The notes: a model not told the origin generated them from the letters alone. Numbered from the stretch's first letter, positions 1 through 6,744 are shown. The stretch is 11,491 nt of DNA from Desulfovibrio sp. (GCA_031275955.1 JAISNZ010000247.1:1-11491), one strand, 5' to 3'. A program made the numbers and translations.

Positions 1-38
1 CATCATGCCCCCCGGCGGGGTTCGGGGCGGAGCCCCGA
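1..38 (+). repeat. GC-rich palindromic repeat, left copy
   Basis: This 38-base element matches the reverse complement of 11399-11436 at 33 of 38 positions without gaps. It holds a perfect 7-base stem, TCGGGGC (22-28) and GCCCCGA (32-38), around a GGA loop. The two copies are in opposite orientation at the two ends of the window, which points to a dispersed chromosomal repeat. It lies directly upstream of ccmB, where the end of a preceding ccm gene would be expected. Its role (terminator, processing site or mobile palindromic unit) cannot be told from the sequence. Confidence 0.7.
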
Positions 39-150
39 TAAATCAGCATTTCCCCAGGTCCCGCCGCCGGCTCCGGAAGGCCCGCCGGCCCCCAATGGGA
101 AGGCCCCTCTCCAGACAGAGCCCCCTTCCCTGCTCAAAGCGGCCCTGATC

Positions 151-801
151 ATGGGACGCAAGGACCTGCGCCTGATCCGGGGCAAGGGGCTTATGCCCTC
201 CCTGCTGCTCGGACTGCTGCTGATCTTTCTCTTCAGCCTTTCCCTGCAACCCGGCGAAGGCATGACCCCCCAGGCGGCGGCAGCCGTCTTCTGGATGTCC
301 TCGGCCTTTTGCCAGACAATCCTTTTCAGCGCCCTGTACGCCCTCGAAGAGGTCAACGGACAGCGCCACGGCCTGCTCCTGGCTCCCGCGCCCGTTCAGG
401 GCATCTGGCTGGGCAAGGCCCTGGCCGGCGTCTGCCTGCTGCTGGCGGCCCAAATCCTCTTCCTGCCGGCAGCCATCGTCTTTCTCGGGCAGGAAACGGG
501 GCCTTCCTGGCCTCTGGGCCTGGGCGCCCTTTTGCTGACGGATGCGGGCATGGCCGGCCTGGGCTCGCTTCTGGGGGCGCTCTCCCAAAGCTCCTCGGCG
601 CGCGACACCTTGCTCGGCATTCTTCTCTTTCCCCTGCAGATTCCCCTCCTTCTGGCCGGCATTTCCCTGGGGGCGACCGCCTTTCGCGCCCCCCTCCCGC
701 CGGACGCGGCCTCCTGGCTCGGCCTGTCCCTGGCCTTTGACGCCATTTTTCTGGCCGCGGGACTGGCCCTTTTCCCCCACCTCTATAGCGGCGAAGACTG
801 A
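151..801 (+). CDS. ccmB: CcmB, heme exporter ABC permease subunit
   Basis: CcmB is the membrane subunit of the CcmAB ABC complex of System I cytochrome c maturation. In known systems ATP hydrolysis by CcmA releases holo-CcmE from CcmC/D in the inner membrane. The 216-residue product has about six hydrophobic segments, the charged start KDLRLIRGKG, and ALEEVNGQRHGLLLAPAP, which fits the conserved LE...D...G.LE.L...P region. Length fits the family (about 220). ATG 151 is the only canonical start but has no clear ribosome binding site. The frame is open to the window edge, and a CTG at 130 would add LLKAALI, which resembles the usual CcmB N-terminus. True start is therefore uncertain. It ends 17 bases before ccmC. 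The identity is firm from the whole protein and the neighbouring ccmC. Confidence 0.88.
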   Translation: MGRKDLRLIRGKGLMPSLLLGLLLIFLFSLSLQPGEGMTPQAAAAVFWMSSAFCQTILFSALYALEEVNGQRHGLLLAPAPVQGIWLGKALAGVCLLLAAQILFLPAAIVFLGQETGPSWPLGLGALLLTDAGMAGLGSLLGALSQSSSARDTLLGILLFPLQIPLLLAGISLGATAFRAPLPPDAASWLGLSLAFDAIFLAAGLALFPHLYSGED

Positions 802-818
802 ACAGCCAAGGAGAGCGC

Positions 819-1532
819 ATGAGGCCGGATTCCCCAAGCCACCGCAGAGGCCGCCTTGCCCGGAACCTCTTCCCCCCGCTGTCCTGGGGCGCCCTGGCGG
901 GAGGTTTATCCCTGGCCGCCTGCCAGTGGCTGATCTTCGCCCATACCCCCCTGGAGGCTTCCATGGGGATAACCCAGAAAATTTTTTACCTCCATCTGCC
1001 CCTGGCCTGCTGGGGTCTGTGCAGCTTTTTTCTCGTTTTCGCGGCCGGCATCGCCTATCTCAAGACGCGCAGGGCGGTCTGGGACACCCTGGCCCTGGCG
1101 GCGGCCGAAGTGGGCCTGCTCCTGACCGTCCTGGCCCTGGCCTCGGGCATGATCTGGGCAAGGACCGCCTGGGGGGTCTGGTGGACCTGGGACGCCCGGC
1201 TCACCACCACCCTGGTGATGTGCTTCGTTTACGCGGGGTATCTGCTGATCCGGACACTGGACATGGCCCCGGAGCGGCGTTCCCTGGTCTGCGCCGCGGT
1301 CGGCATCGCGGCCTTTCTGGACGTGCCCCTGGTCTTTTTTTCCGCCCGCCTCTGGAGCTATATCCACCCCGCGTCCATCTCCCTGGCCCCGGAAATGAAG
1401 GTGACGGTCATCGCCTCCGGCGCCTCCCTCGCCCTGCTCTGGGCCTGCCTTCTGCTCTTTCGCTGGCGGCTGGCCGAAGACGAACGCCGCCTGGAAATGG
1501 TGGCCCGCAAACGCCTGCTGCGGCGGGCCTGA
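819..1532 (+). CDS. ccmC: CcmC, heme-handling protein of cytochrome c maturation
   Basis: CcmC loads heme onto CcmE at the periplasmic face of the inner membrane. The 237-residue protein carries the tryptophan-rich WWD signature at residues 118-129 (WGVWWTWDARLT). It also has the two expected heme-ligand histidines, His59 in FYLHLPLA and His183 in SYIHPAS. Around six membrane segments are visible. The ATG at 819 follows AAGGAG (808-813) at a normal distance. It starts 17 bases after ccmB, so the two are surely co-transcribed. The C-terminal tail is Arg/Lys-rich. WWD proteins also include CcmF and CcsA, but the length and the CcmB neighbour single out CcmC. Confidence 0.95.
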   Translation: MRPDSPSHRRGRLARNLFPPLSWGALAGGLSLAACQWLIFAHTPLEASMGITQKIFYLHLPLACWGLCSFFLVFAAGIAYLKTRRAVWDTLALAAAEVGLLLTVLALASGMIWARTAWGVWWTWDARLTTTLVMCFVYAGYLLIRTLDMAPERRSLVCAAVGIAAFLDVPLVFFSARLWSYIHPASISLAPEMKVTVIASGASLALLWACLLLFRWRLAEDERRLEMVARKRLLRRA

Positions 1533-1540
1533 CTCGAATT

Positions 1541-1576
1541 CCCCGGAAAAACCGCATCCGCGCGGTTTTGCCGGGG
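1541..1576 (+). promoter_or_regulatory. Strong hairpin between ccmC and ccmD
   Basis: Arms 1541-1555 (ccccggaaaaaccgc) and 1562-1576 (gcggttttgccgggg) pair over 15 positions with a single A/G mismatch and a six-base loop, atccgc. No T-run follows (gaaataag), so it is unlikely to be a simple terminator. Inside an operon it could slow or partly stop transcription, or stabilise the upstream ccmBC message. It shares AAAACCGC-N6-GCGGTTTT with the hairpin that ends the operon at 2481-2512. Confidence 0.7.
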
Positions 1577-1632
1577 AAATAAGATATAGAATGATCAGGG
1601 ACGAAAAAAAACGGCAAAAAAAGGACAGATCT

Positions 1633-1773
1633 ATGGACGCCGCATGGGTTCTCTACGCGGGCGCAATCGCCTGGGCCGGAATCGGCCTGTATCTATTTCG
1701 TTTGTCCCGCCGGCAGGCGGCCCTTTCTCTGCGCATCCGGCGCATGGAAGAAGAAGCGGAGAACGGGGCATGA
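1633..1773 (+). CDS. ccmD: CcmD-like small membrane protein
   Basis: A 46-residue protein with one membrane segment (about residues 4-22) is followed by a basic then acidic helix, FRLSRRQAALSLRIRRMEEE. This is the layout of CcmD, the small subunit that stabilises CcmC and helps release holo-CcmE from it. Sequence conservation in CcmD is low, so the call rests on size, topology, the RR...L pattern and position directly after ccmC. ATG 1633 is preferred because AAGGAC lies 6 bases before it. An upstream ATG at 1591 would add 14 very charged residues and lacks a good ribosome binding site. Its TGA overlaps the ATG of the TPR gene (ATGA), so the two are translationally coupled. Confidence 0.75.
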   Translation: MDAAWVLYAGAIAWAGIGLYLFRLSRRQAALSLRIRRMEEEAENGA

Positions 1774-2408
1774 CCCCCTTTCCTCCGGCGGCCCGCGGCC
1801 TGGCGGCGGTCTGCCTCCTCCTCGGCCTCTTCGCCATGTTCCTGACCTCTTTCGTCGTGATCAAAAACGGCTTTGAGGAACGCTTCCGGCTGAAAACGGC
1901 CGCCACAAACAGCTCGCGCCCCGGCCCGGAAAAGACCCCGGCCGGGAGAGCCGCCCCCGCGGACAAACCAGCTTTCGCCGCCCGGACGGATGCCCCGGAG
2001 ACCGCTGTCGCCTTCATGCGCAGGATCCGGGCCGATCCCGGAGACACCGAGGCCCTCATCGGGCTCGGGGAAGAGTTGATGACCGCCGGAGAATGGACCC
2101 AGGCGGAGAACTTTCTGCGCCAGGCCATCCGGAACCGCCCCGAGGACAAACACCCCCGGCAGATGCTGGGCGTCTGCCTCTTCCGGCAGAACAAACCACT
2201 TGAAGCCGCCGGGGTCTTCGAGGATTTGCTCCGCCTCCAGGAGGATCCGGTCGCCCTGTACAATCTGGCCGTTCTGTACAAGCACCACCTGAACCTCCCG
2301 GAAAGGGCCGATGGCCTCCTGCGCCGGGCACTGAAATCCCCGGAGGCCGACAGGGATCTCCTCCTCAGGCTGCAGGAGGAACTGGCCGCGCCCCCGGAAG
2401 AGCGCTGA
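1770..2408 (+). CDS. Membrane-anchored TPR protein of the ccm operon
   Basis: The 212-residue product starts with a membrane anchor (about residues 10-31, GLAAVCLLLGLFAMFLTSFVV). A Pro/Ala-rich linker follows, then TPR-like helices from about residue 84 to 190 (ALIGLGEELMTAGEWTQAEN, LGVCLFRQNKPLEAAGVFED, ALYNLAVLYKHHLNLPERAD). Proteins of this build at the end of ccm operons, such as CcmI/CcmH2/NrfG, bind apocytochrome c tails and bring them to the heme ligation complex. That role is inferred from context here. The ATG overlaps the ccmD-like stop by four bases. It is the last gene of the operon; a hairpin follows 72 bases later. Any other TPR scaffold function is possible. Confidence 0.82.
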   Translation: MTPFPPAARGLAAVCLLLGLFAMFLTSFVVIKNGFEERFRLKTAATNSSRPGPEKTPAGRAAPADKPAFAARTDAPETAVAFMRRIRADPGDTEALIGLGEELMTAGEWTQAENFLRQAIRNRPEDKHPRQMLGVCLFRQNKPLEAAGVFEDLLRLQEDPVALYNLAVLYKHHLNLPERADGLLRRALKSPEADRDLLLRLQEELAAPPEER

Positions 2409-2480
2409 TTCCGCGTTCCAGGCGCGCGCCAAAGCGACAAGGCAAGCTGGGCGCATTTTCAAAACAGGTAGAGAACCGCC

Positions 2481-2512
2481 AGATCAAAACCGCAGGGACG
2501 CGGTTTTGATCT
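2481..2512. terminator. Hairpin between convergent ccm operon and murI
   Basis: Arms agatcaaaaccgc (2481-2493) and gcggttttgatct (2500-2512) are a perfect 13-base-pair stem with a six-base loop. It lies between the converging TPR gene (ends 2408) and murI (ends 2523). The AAAA/TTTT inside the stem could act in both directions, but there is no free T-run outside it. I therefore read it as a likely bidirectional terminator or 3'-end stabiliser, not a textbook terminator. Confidence 0.6.
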
Positions 2513-2522
2513 GAAATTCGAA

Positions 2523-3377
2523 TTACAGGACAACAAGTTCCAGGGATTCCGGAGCAAGGGGCCCGGAAAGGAAGTATCCGGCCACGCGGGCGAAGCGCTC
2601 GGGGGCATCCGTGGTCAGAAAGTGAAATACGTTGCGGGGGGCTGGATTGAAGAGGCCCTGCCCGGCCAGACGGCTTTCCACCGCGCGGGCGGTGGTTTCC
2701 GCGGAATCGACCACAGCCAGGGGAAAGGAGAGGACAGCGCGGATGGCGGGAGCCAAGGGAGGAAAATGGGTGCAGGCCAGGACAAGACAGTCGGGCCTGG
2801 TTGCGGGGGGAAGGCCGAGGACGGGGGCGAGGTAGCGGGCGGCTGCGGCTTCCATGACAGGCCCGTCCATCCAGCCTTCTTCGGCCAGGGAGACGAAGAG
2901 GGAACAGGAGATGCCGGTTACCCGGGCCTCCGGGCGGAGGGCCTGGATGGCCCGCGTATAGGCTTGGTTGCGGATGGTGGATTCCGTGCCCAGGACGAGG
3001 ATGCGTCCCGTGCGGGAGGCTTCGCAGGCGGCCTGGGCGCCGGGTTCCACCACGCCGATGACGGGCAGATGGGCGTAGGCTTCCTGCAGGGCGGGCAGGG
3101 CGATGGCGGTGGCCGTGTTGCAGGCCACCACCAGGAGCTTGATCCGGCGCTCCACGAGCTTTTCCGTGGCCTGGAGGGCATAGCGGATAATGGTCTCCGA
3201 TCCCTTGGTGCCGTAGGGGAGCCTGGCCGTATCGCCAAGGTAGAGGAGATCCTCGCCGGGCAGGCGGCGGCGCAGGGCGGAAAAAACGGTCAGGCCGCCC
3301 ACGCCGGAGTCAAAGAGGCCGATTGGCAGGGCGGCGGGGAAAGGACCGGGGGGCGTCCGGGAGAGACGCGGGTTCAG
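2523..3377 (-). CDS. murI: Glutamate racemase MurI, apparent CTG start
   Basis: MurI converts L-glutamate to D-glutamate for peptidoglycan in the cytoplasm. Both catalytic cysteines are present: Cys86 in VVACNTATA and Cys202 in LACTHFPPL, with His204 next to the second. The N-terminal signature PIGLFDSGVGGLTV and LGDTARLPYG are intact. There is no ATG, GTG or TTG in frame before the FDSG motif. The first GTG (3302) lies inside it and would remove the catalytic Asp23. A CTG at 3377 is preceded by GGAGG at seven bases (3385-3389) and overlaps the stop of the kinase gene as CTGA. This gives 284 residues with about 16 before the conserved part, a normal family length. A CTG at 3329 (LPIGLFDSG) is the other option, without a ribosome binding site. 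Confidence 0.9.
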   Translation of the reverse strand: MNPRLSRTPPGPFPAALPIGLFDSGVGGLTVFSALRRRLPGEDLLYLGDTARLPYGTKGSETIIRYALQATEKLVERRIKLLVVACNTATAIALPALQEAYAHLPVIGVVEPGAQAACEASRTGRILVLGTESTIRNQAYTRAIQALRPEARVTGISCSLFVSLAEEGWMDGPVMEAAAARYLAPVLGLPPATRPDCLVLACTHFPPLAPAIRAVLSFPLAVVDSAETTARAVESRLAGQGLFNPAPRNVFHFLTTDAPERFARVAGYFLSGPLAPESLELVVL

Positions 3378-4270
3378 GGCAGTTCCTCCAGAAGGGTGAA
3401 ATGCGTGGAAACGGGCGCGCGCAGCGCGGCGAGGACGCGTTCCAGGAAGATGCCCTCGCGGGTGGGGACATCATGCCCGAAGGTGGCGCGAATCCCCAGG
3501 GTGACGAACTGGACGGCCCGGTCCATGGCCAGGGGGAGGCTGTCGCCCTGCAGGAGGCAGGCGGTGAGAACGCTGGTAAAGGTGTCCCCGGTGCCGGGAA
3601 AGAAGGCGGGGACATAGTCGCAGGGAACCTGCCAGAAGCGTTTCCGGCGGCTCTGATAGGCGACGACGGCGGTATTGCGCCGGCCTGGGCCGAGGGGAAC
3701 GCTGGTCACGACGGCGGTCTCCGGCCCGTTGTCGGTAAGACGGAAGAGCCAGTCGCGGACCAGGGCGATGTCAAGGCCGGTCTGCTCGGCCTCGAAGGGA
3801 TAGGGTTCCTTCAGGAGCAGGGCGGCCTCGGTCAGGTTGGGAGTGATGCAGGAGGCATGCCGGATGAGCTGGCGCATGCTTTCGACCATTTCCGGAGTCA
3901 TGGTGGGGTCGAGTTTGCCGTTGTCGCCGAGGACGGGATCGACCATGGCGATGCCGCCGGGAACAAGGCAGGACTGAATGCAGTCCATGACGACTTCCGT
4001 CTGGGCGGCGGAACCGAGGAAACCGCTGTACACGGCCTCGAAACGCAGGCCGAGGGACTTCCAATGCTCCAGAAAGCCCGGCATGGAGGAGGTCAGGTCC
4101 ACAAAGCGGAAATCGGCGAATCCGGAGGTATGGGTGGAGAGTACGGCCGTGGGCAGGGGACAGACCTGGATGCCCATGGAGGAAAAGATGGGAATGACCA
4201 CGGTCAGGGAGGTGCGGCCAAAGCCGGAAAGGTCGTGAATGGCGGCGACGCGGGGCACGGCGGGAACCAT
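3374..4270 (-). CDS. PdxY/PdxK-type pyridoxal (pyridoxamine) kinase
   Basis: This ribokinase-fold enzyme phosphorylates pyridoxal, pyridoxamine or pyridoxine with ATP in the vitamin B6 salvage pathway. The 298-residue protein starts with AAIHDLSGFGRTSLT (residues 9-23) and has PLPTAVLSTHT (38-48), VDPVLGDNGKLD (110-121), ITPNLTEA (142-149) and the catalytic GTGDTF loop at 226-231 with base Asp229. All fit the Phos_pyr_kin family. The PdxY/PdxK choice cannot be made safely. The ATG at 4270 has a short GAGAG before it and gives a family-like N-terminus. In-frame ATGs at 4315 and 4342 would add 15-24 residues of doubtful sequence. Its stop overlaps the probable CTG start of murI, so the pair should form one message. 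The PLP cofactor is not used by MurI, so the pairing is not an obvious pathway link. Confidence 0.9.
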   Translation of the reverse strand: MVPAVPRVAAIHDLSGFGRTSLTVVIPIFSSMGIQVCPLPTAVLSTHTSGFADFRFVDLTSSMPGFLEHWKSLGLRFEAVYSGFLGSAAQTEVVMDCIQSCLVPGGIAMVDPVLGDNGKLDPTMTPEMVESMRQLIRHASCITPNLTEAALLLKEPYPFEAEQTGLDIALVRDWLFRLTDNGPETAVVTSVPLGPGRRNTAVVAYQSRRKRFWQVPCDYVPAFFPGTGDTFTSVLTACLLQGDSLPLAMDRAVQFVTLGIRATFGHDVPTREGIFLERVLAALRAPVSTHFTLLEELP

Positions 4271-4563
4271 CGTTCTCTCGGGACGGGGAAGGGTGATCGA
4301 CAGGGGAAAGACCATACCCGTTTTCCGGACAGCTGCCCACATATTTTTTCCCGGGCATCCGCCGCGCGAGGGAAAAGGATATCTGCAGCTATCACACCTG
4401 TCCGAATTCCGGGGAGCACCTCTCGCAAGATGTTCTGGACAAGGGCACGCAAAGTCAACGGCATAGTCAACACCGTTGACCCTAAAAAAGCTGAGGCTCT
4501 AAGCCGGGCAGGGCGTTGCCAGAGGCGGCCACAGGTGCTATTTTCTTCCCATAGGAGGCCGCT
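4271..4563. other. Intergenic region between divergent pdxY-like and DUF1640-like genes
   Basis: This 293-base stretch separates two divergent genes and must hold promoters for both. I see no convincing -35/-10 pair for the kinase. A TTGACC at 4476-4481 followed by TAAGCC at 4500 could be a poor promoter for the rightward small gene. A GTCAAC repeat cluster (4454-4480) is the only clear structure. The part from about 4430 on is visibly richer in A and T than the flanks. No protein or RNA gene is supported. Confidence 0.5.
4454..4480. promoter_or_regulatory. GTCAAC repeat cluster, possible operator
   Basis: GTCAACGG (4454-4461) and CCGTTGAC (4473-4480) form an 8-base inverted repeat. A third GTCAAC (4466-4471) lies between them, exactly 12 bases from the first. 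The right arm overlaps a TTGACC that could be a -35 element for the small gene at 4564. There is no T-run on either strand, so it is better read as a protein binding site than as a terminator. Confidence 0.4.
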
Positions 4564-4812
4564 ATGACCACCACAACTTTTGATACCCTCGGATACTTTG
4601 AAAAGCTCAAAGCCGCCGGAGTGCCGGAAGCACAGGCCAAGGCACAAATTGAAGTCATCAGGGAAGTTATTGAAGATAAACTGGCGACAAAGCAGGATAT
4701 AAAAGATTTGAAAACAGAGATGAAAGAACTTGAGTACCGGCTAACAATTCGCCTCGGCGGCATGATGGCCGCTTGTGTTGCCATAGTGGCAGCTTTGGTC
4801 AAGCTGCTCTGA
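4564..4812 (+). CDS. DUF1640/CCDC90-like small coiled-coil membrane protein
   Basis: An 82-residue protein with FDTLGYFEKLKAAGVPEAQA (6-25), a long heptad-type helix (about 26-62, with ATKQDIKDLKTEMKELEYRL) and a C-terminal membrane segment (RLGGMMAACVAIVAALVKLL, 63-82). This matches my memory of bacterial DUF1640 proteins, distant relatives of the mitochondrial CCDC90/MCUR1 family. They probably form membrane-tethered coiled-coil oligomers, and no enzymatic role is known to me. The ATG follows AGGAGG (4553-4558) closely. A clean terminator follows at 4838. Its codons are more AT-rich than those of all neighbours (for example gaagataaactggcg), and it is a single-gene unit, so lateral gain is possible. 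Confidence 0.72.
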   Translation: MTTTTFDTLGYFEKLKAAGVPEAQAKAQIEVIREVIEDKLATKQDIKDLKTEMKELEYRLTIRLGGMMAACVAIVAALVKLL

Positions 4813-4837
4813 ACCCGAGACAAATTGTCCCCTCATT

Positions 4838-4864
4838 GGCGGTTCCCCGGAGCCGCCTTTTTTT
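4838..4864 (+). terminator. Rho-independent terminator of the DUF1640-like gene
   Basis: The stem ggcggttcc/ggagccgcc (4838-4846 and 4849-4857, one G-T pair) is followed at once by seven T (4858-4864). It starts 25 bases after the stop codon of the small gene. Confidence 0.88.
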
Positions 4865-5065
4865 ACGCGTTGCCTGCCACCATAGACAAGACATGCCCCT
4901 GCTTCCTCCGGAGGGTGGAGGCTTTCTCTTTGCGGCGGGGTCCAAGGTGGTATGCCCGATCTCTGGCGCTTCCATCAGGAGGAACCGCGCCGGTCCATTT
5001 TATCCTCTCTGCCAAAATTAGAATTTCGGTTTTTCATCTTGCGTGCTGGGAATGGTGCTGGGAAG

Positions 5066-5102
5066 AAAAAAGCGGTCATAGAGCTTTCTTCTATAACCGC
5101 TT
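5066..5102 (-). terminator. Rho-independent terminator of tRNA-Val
   Basis: On the minus strand the arms aagcggttataga (5102-5090) and tctatgaccgctt (5082-5070) pair over 13 positions with one mismatch and a 7-base loop. They run into six T (5071-5066 on the plus strand as A). It lies 9 bases past the CCA end of the tRNA. Confidence 0.9.
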
Positions 5103-5110
5103 GATATTCT

Positions 5111-5185
5111 TGGTGGGTGGTACAGGGCTCGAACCTGTGACCTCCGGCTTGTAAGGCCGATGCTCTGCCGCTGAGCTAACCACCC
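5111..5185 (-). tRNA. tRNA-Val (anticodon UAC)
   Basis: The minus strand folds into a complete 75-base cloverleaf with encoded CCA. The acceptor is GGGTGGT/ACCACCC with discriminator A. The D arm is GCTCAGCGGCAGAGC, and the anticodon arm TCGGC-CTTACAA-GCCGG has anticodon TAC, which reads valine GUA/GUN codons. The T arm is ACAGG-TTCGAGC-CCTGT. It is a single-gene unit with its own promoter and terminator. No duplicated 3' end of the tRNA was found nearby, so there is no sign of an integrated element. Confidence 0.97.
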
Positions 5186-5195
5186 GGAGAAAAGA

Positions 5196-5224
5196 TTCCT
5201 ACGCAAGGCGCCCATCTTCGTCAA
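5196..5224 (-). promoter_or_regulatory. Sigma-70 promoter of tRNA-Val
   Basis: On the minus strand TTGACG (5224-5219) and TAGGAA (5201-5196) are 17 bases apart. The predicted transcription start, about 7 bases on, falls just before the 5' end of the mature tRNA at 5185. The -35 fits 5 of 6 consensus bases; the -10 is weaker. Confidence 0.7.
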
Positions 5225-5240
5225 GCCGCCATCCCCAATG

Positions 5241-5294
5241 GAAACACCCGGCTCCCGCAAGGGGGACCGGGCGTTTCGCCTGTTTTTTGTTTTG
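5241..5294 (+). terminator. Long hairpin with plus-strand T-rich tail, after gntP
   Basis: The arms gaaacacccgg...tccc type (5241-5277) form a stem of about 15 pairs around a six-base loop, with one bulged base and one G-T pair. A T-rich tail (tgttttttgttttg, 5281-5294) follows on the plus strand only. The nearest gene that needs an end here is gntP, which runs leftward and stops at 5306. In that direction the RNA has A-rich sequence before the stem and none of the needed U-run after it. It may protect the gntP 3' end, or stop plus-strand antisense transcription. Confidence 0.5.
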
Positions 5295-5305
5295 TTCCCC
5301 GACCG

Positions 5306-6700
5306 CTACATCGTCAGTCCCAGGATGGTCCAGATAACGATTAGCACGAGGGTACTCAGGAAGGGAATAACCAGAGAGGTCATGCCGATATCCGGGTAGG
5401 ATTTTCTGTGAGTCATGCCGGTGATGGCCAGCAGGGTGATGACCGCGCCGTTGTGCGGCATGGTGTCGAAACCGCCGGAGGACATGGATGCCACGCGGTG
5501 CAGCATTTCAGGACTGACGCCCACCTGGGCGCCCCACTCCAGGAATCTCGCGCCCATGGTTTCAAGGGCGATGCTCATGCCGCCGGAGGCGGAACCGGTA
5601 ATTCCGGCCAGCACGTTTACCGTAAGGGCCTCGGAAATAAGCGGGGTCCCCGGATCGATGCTCAGCAGGAAGTCGCGCACAACGGAAAAGCCGGGGAGCG
5701 AACTGATGATGTTGCCGTAGCCGACTTCCGAGGCCGTGTTCATAATGGCGAGGAGAGAGCCGATGGTTCCGACGTTGAGGGCGGTGCCGAGGTTCTTGCG
5801 GGCGAAAAATTGCCGGGAGGCGACGATTGCGTTCAGCGCGATCCCGCAGACCAGGGCGATGATCAGCGCCCAGTTCGCCACGGGAATGTTCGCCGAGGCA
5901 AGGGGAAGGGTTTTGGTGGGATCCATGATGGCCTTGTCCCAACCCGAAATCACCTGAGTCAGCACATAGTTGATGACCAGCACGGCCAGCAGCGGCAGGG
6001 CGGCCAAAAACGGGGACACCTCCGGCACGCCGTCGTCAAAATTGGTCTGCACCCGGGTGTCCGGTTCCCCGTATCCTTCTCCGGCGGCCAGCATCTTGCG
6101 CTTGCGGTATTCGAGCCAGGCGACGCCGAGGACGAGCATCATCACAGCGCCTATGGAGCCGAAGACGGGAGCGGCAAAGGCGGTGGTGTTGAAATACCGC
6201 GTTGGAATGATGTTCTGGATTTGCGGGGTCCCGGGAATGGCCACCATGGTAAAGGTGAAAGCCCCCAGGGCAATGGAGCCCGGAATGAGGCGGCGGGGCA
6301 GGTTGGCTTCCCTGAACAGAGCGGAAGCGAAAGGATAGACGGCAAAGGCCACCACGAAAAGGCTGACCCCGCCGTAGGTCAGAACGGCGGCTGCCAGCAC
6401 GATGGCCAGAATGGCGCGTTGGGGACCAAGTTTCACGGAGATATAGTGGGCCACGGATCTGGCCGCTCCGCTTTCCTCCATGACTTTGCCGAAAACGGCG
6501 CCCAGCAGGAAGACGGGAAAGAAGTTTTTCACATAGGTGGCCGCTTTGACCATGTACAGTTCGGTATAGCTCGGCATAATCGAAAACCCGGCCGTCATGG
6601 CCGCCAGCAGAGCGCAGACCGGGGCAAAAAGGATGACGGAAAGTCCTCGGTAGGCGATCCAGGTCAGTAGAAGCAGAGAAAGAATGATGCCGACAACCAT
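5306..6700 (-). CDS. GntP-family (gluconate:H+ symporter-like) permease
   Basis: A 464-residue polytopic membrane protein with about 12-14 hydrophobic segments. ALTYGGVSLFVVAFAVYPFA (about 107-126), AIPGTPQIQNIIPTRYF (153-169), ITGSASGGMSIAL and SSGGFDTMPHNGAVITLL are typical of the GntP family (H+ symporters for gluconate, other sugar acids or hydroxy acids). The substrate cannot be named; many family members take hydroxybutyrate, glycerate or other organic acids. The ATG at 6700 follows AGGAGG (6710-6705). The gene lies 44 bases after the ABC ATPase stop, so it may be the last gene of the operon or have its own promoter within the end of that gene. Length is usual for the family. Confidence 0.88.
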   Translation of the reverse strand: MVVGIILSLLLLTWIAYRGLSVILFAPVCALLAAMTAGFSIMPSYTELYMVKAATYVKNFFPVFLLGAVFGKVMEESGAARSVAHYISVKLGPQRAILAIVLAAAVLTYGGVSLFVVAFAVYPFASALFREANLPRRLIPGSIALGAFTFTMVAIPGTPQIQNIIPTRYFNTTAFAAPVFGSIGAVMMLVLGVAWLEYRKRKMLAAGEGYGEPDTRVQTNFDDGVPEVSPFLAALPLLAVLVINYVLTQVISGWDKAIMDPTKTLPLASANIPVANWALIIALVCGIALNAIVASRQFFARKNLGTALNVGTIGSLLAIMNTASEVGYGNIISSLPGFSVVRDFLLSIDPGTPLISEALTVNVLAGITGSASGGMSIALETMGARFLEWGAQVGVSPEMLHRVASMSSGGFDTMPHNGAVITLLAITGMTHRKSYPDIGMTSLVIPFLSTLVLIVIWTILGLTM

Positions 6701-6744
6701 AAAACCTCCTGCTGTGGAAGATGAACGGGAATGACCCCAACGAG

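Noticed and set aside
2622..3617. Long plus-strand open frames opposite murI, the kinase, gntP and the ABC gene
   Set aside because: They are Gly/Gln/His-rich mirror frames typical of GC-rich DNA; the minus-strand genes have clear family motifs.
4400..5110. Integrated element at the tRNA-Val 3' end
   Set aside because: No copy of the tRNA 3' end, integrase or other mobile gene was found in this stretch; only base composition hints at transfer.
4825..5154. Plus-strand reading frame ending in GGTGLEPVTSGL
   Set aside because: This is the well known false protein read from the antisense of a tRNA; the tRNA-Val call explains it.
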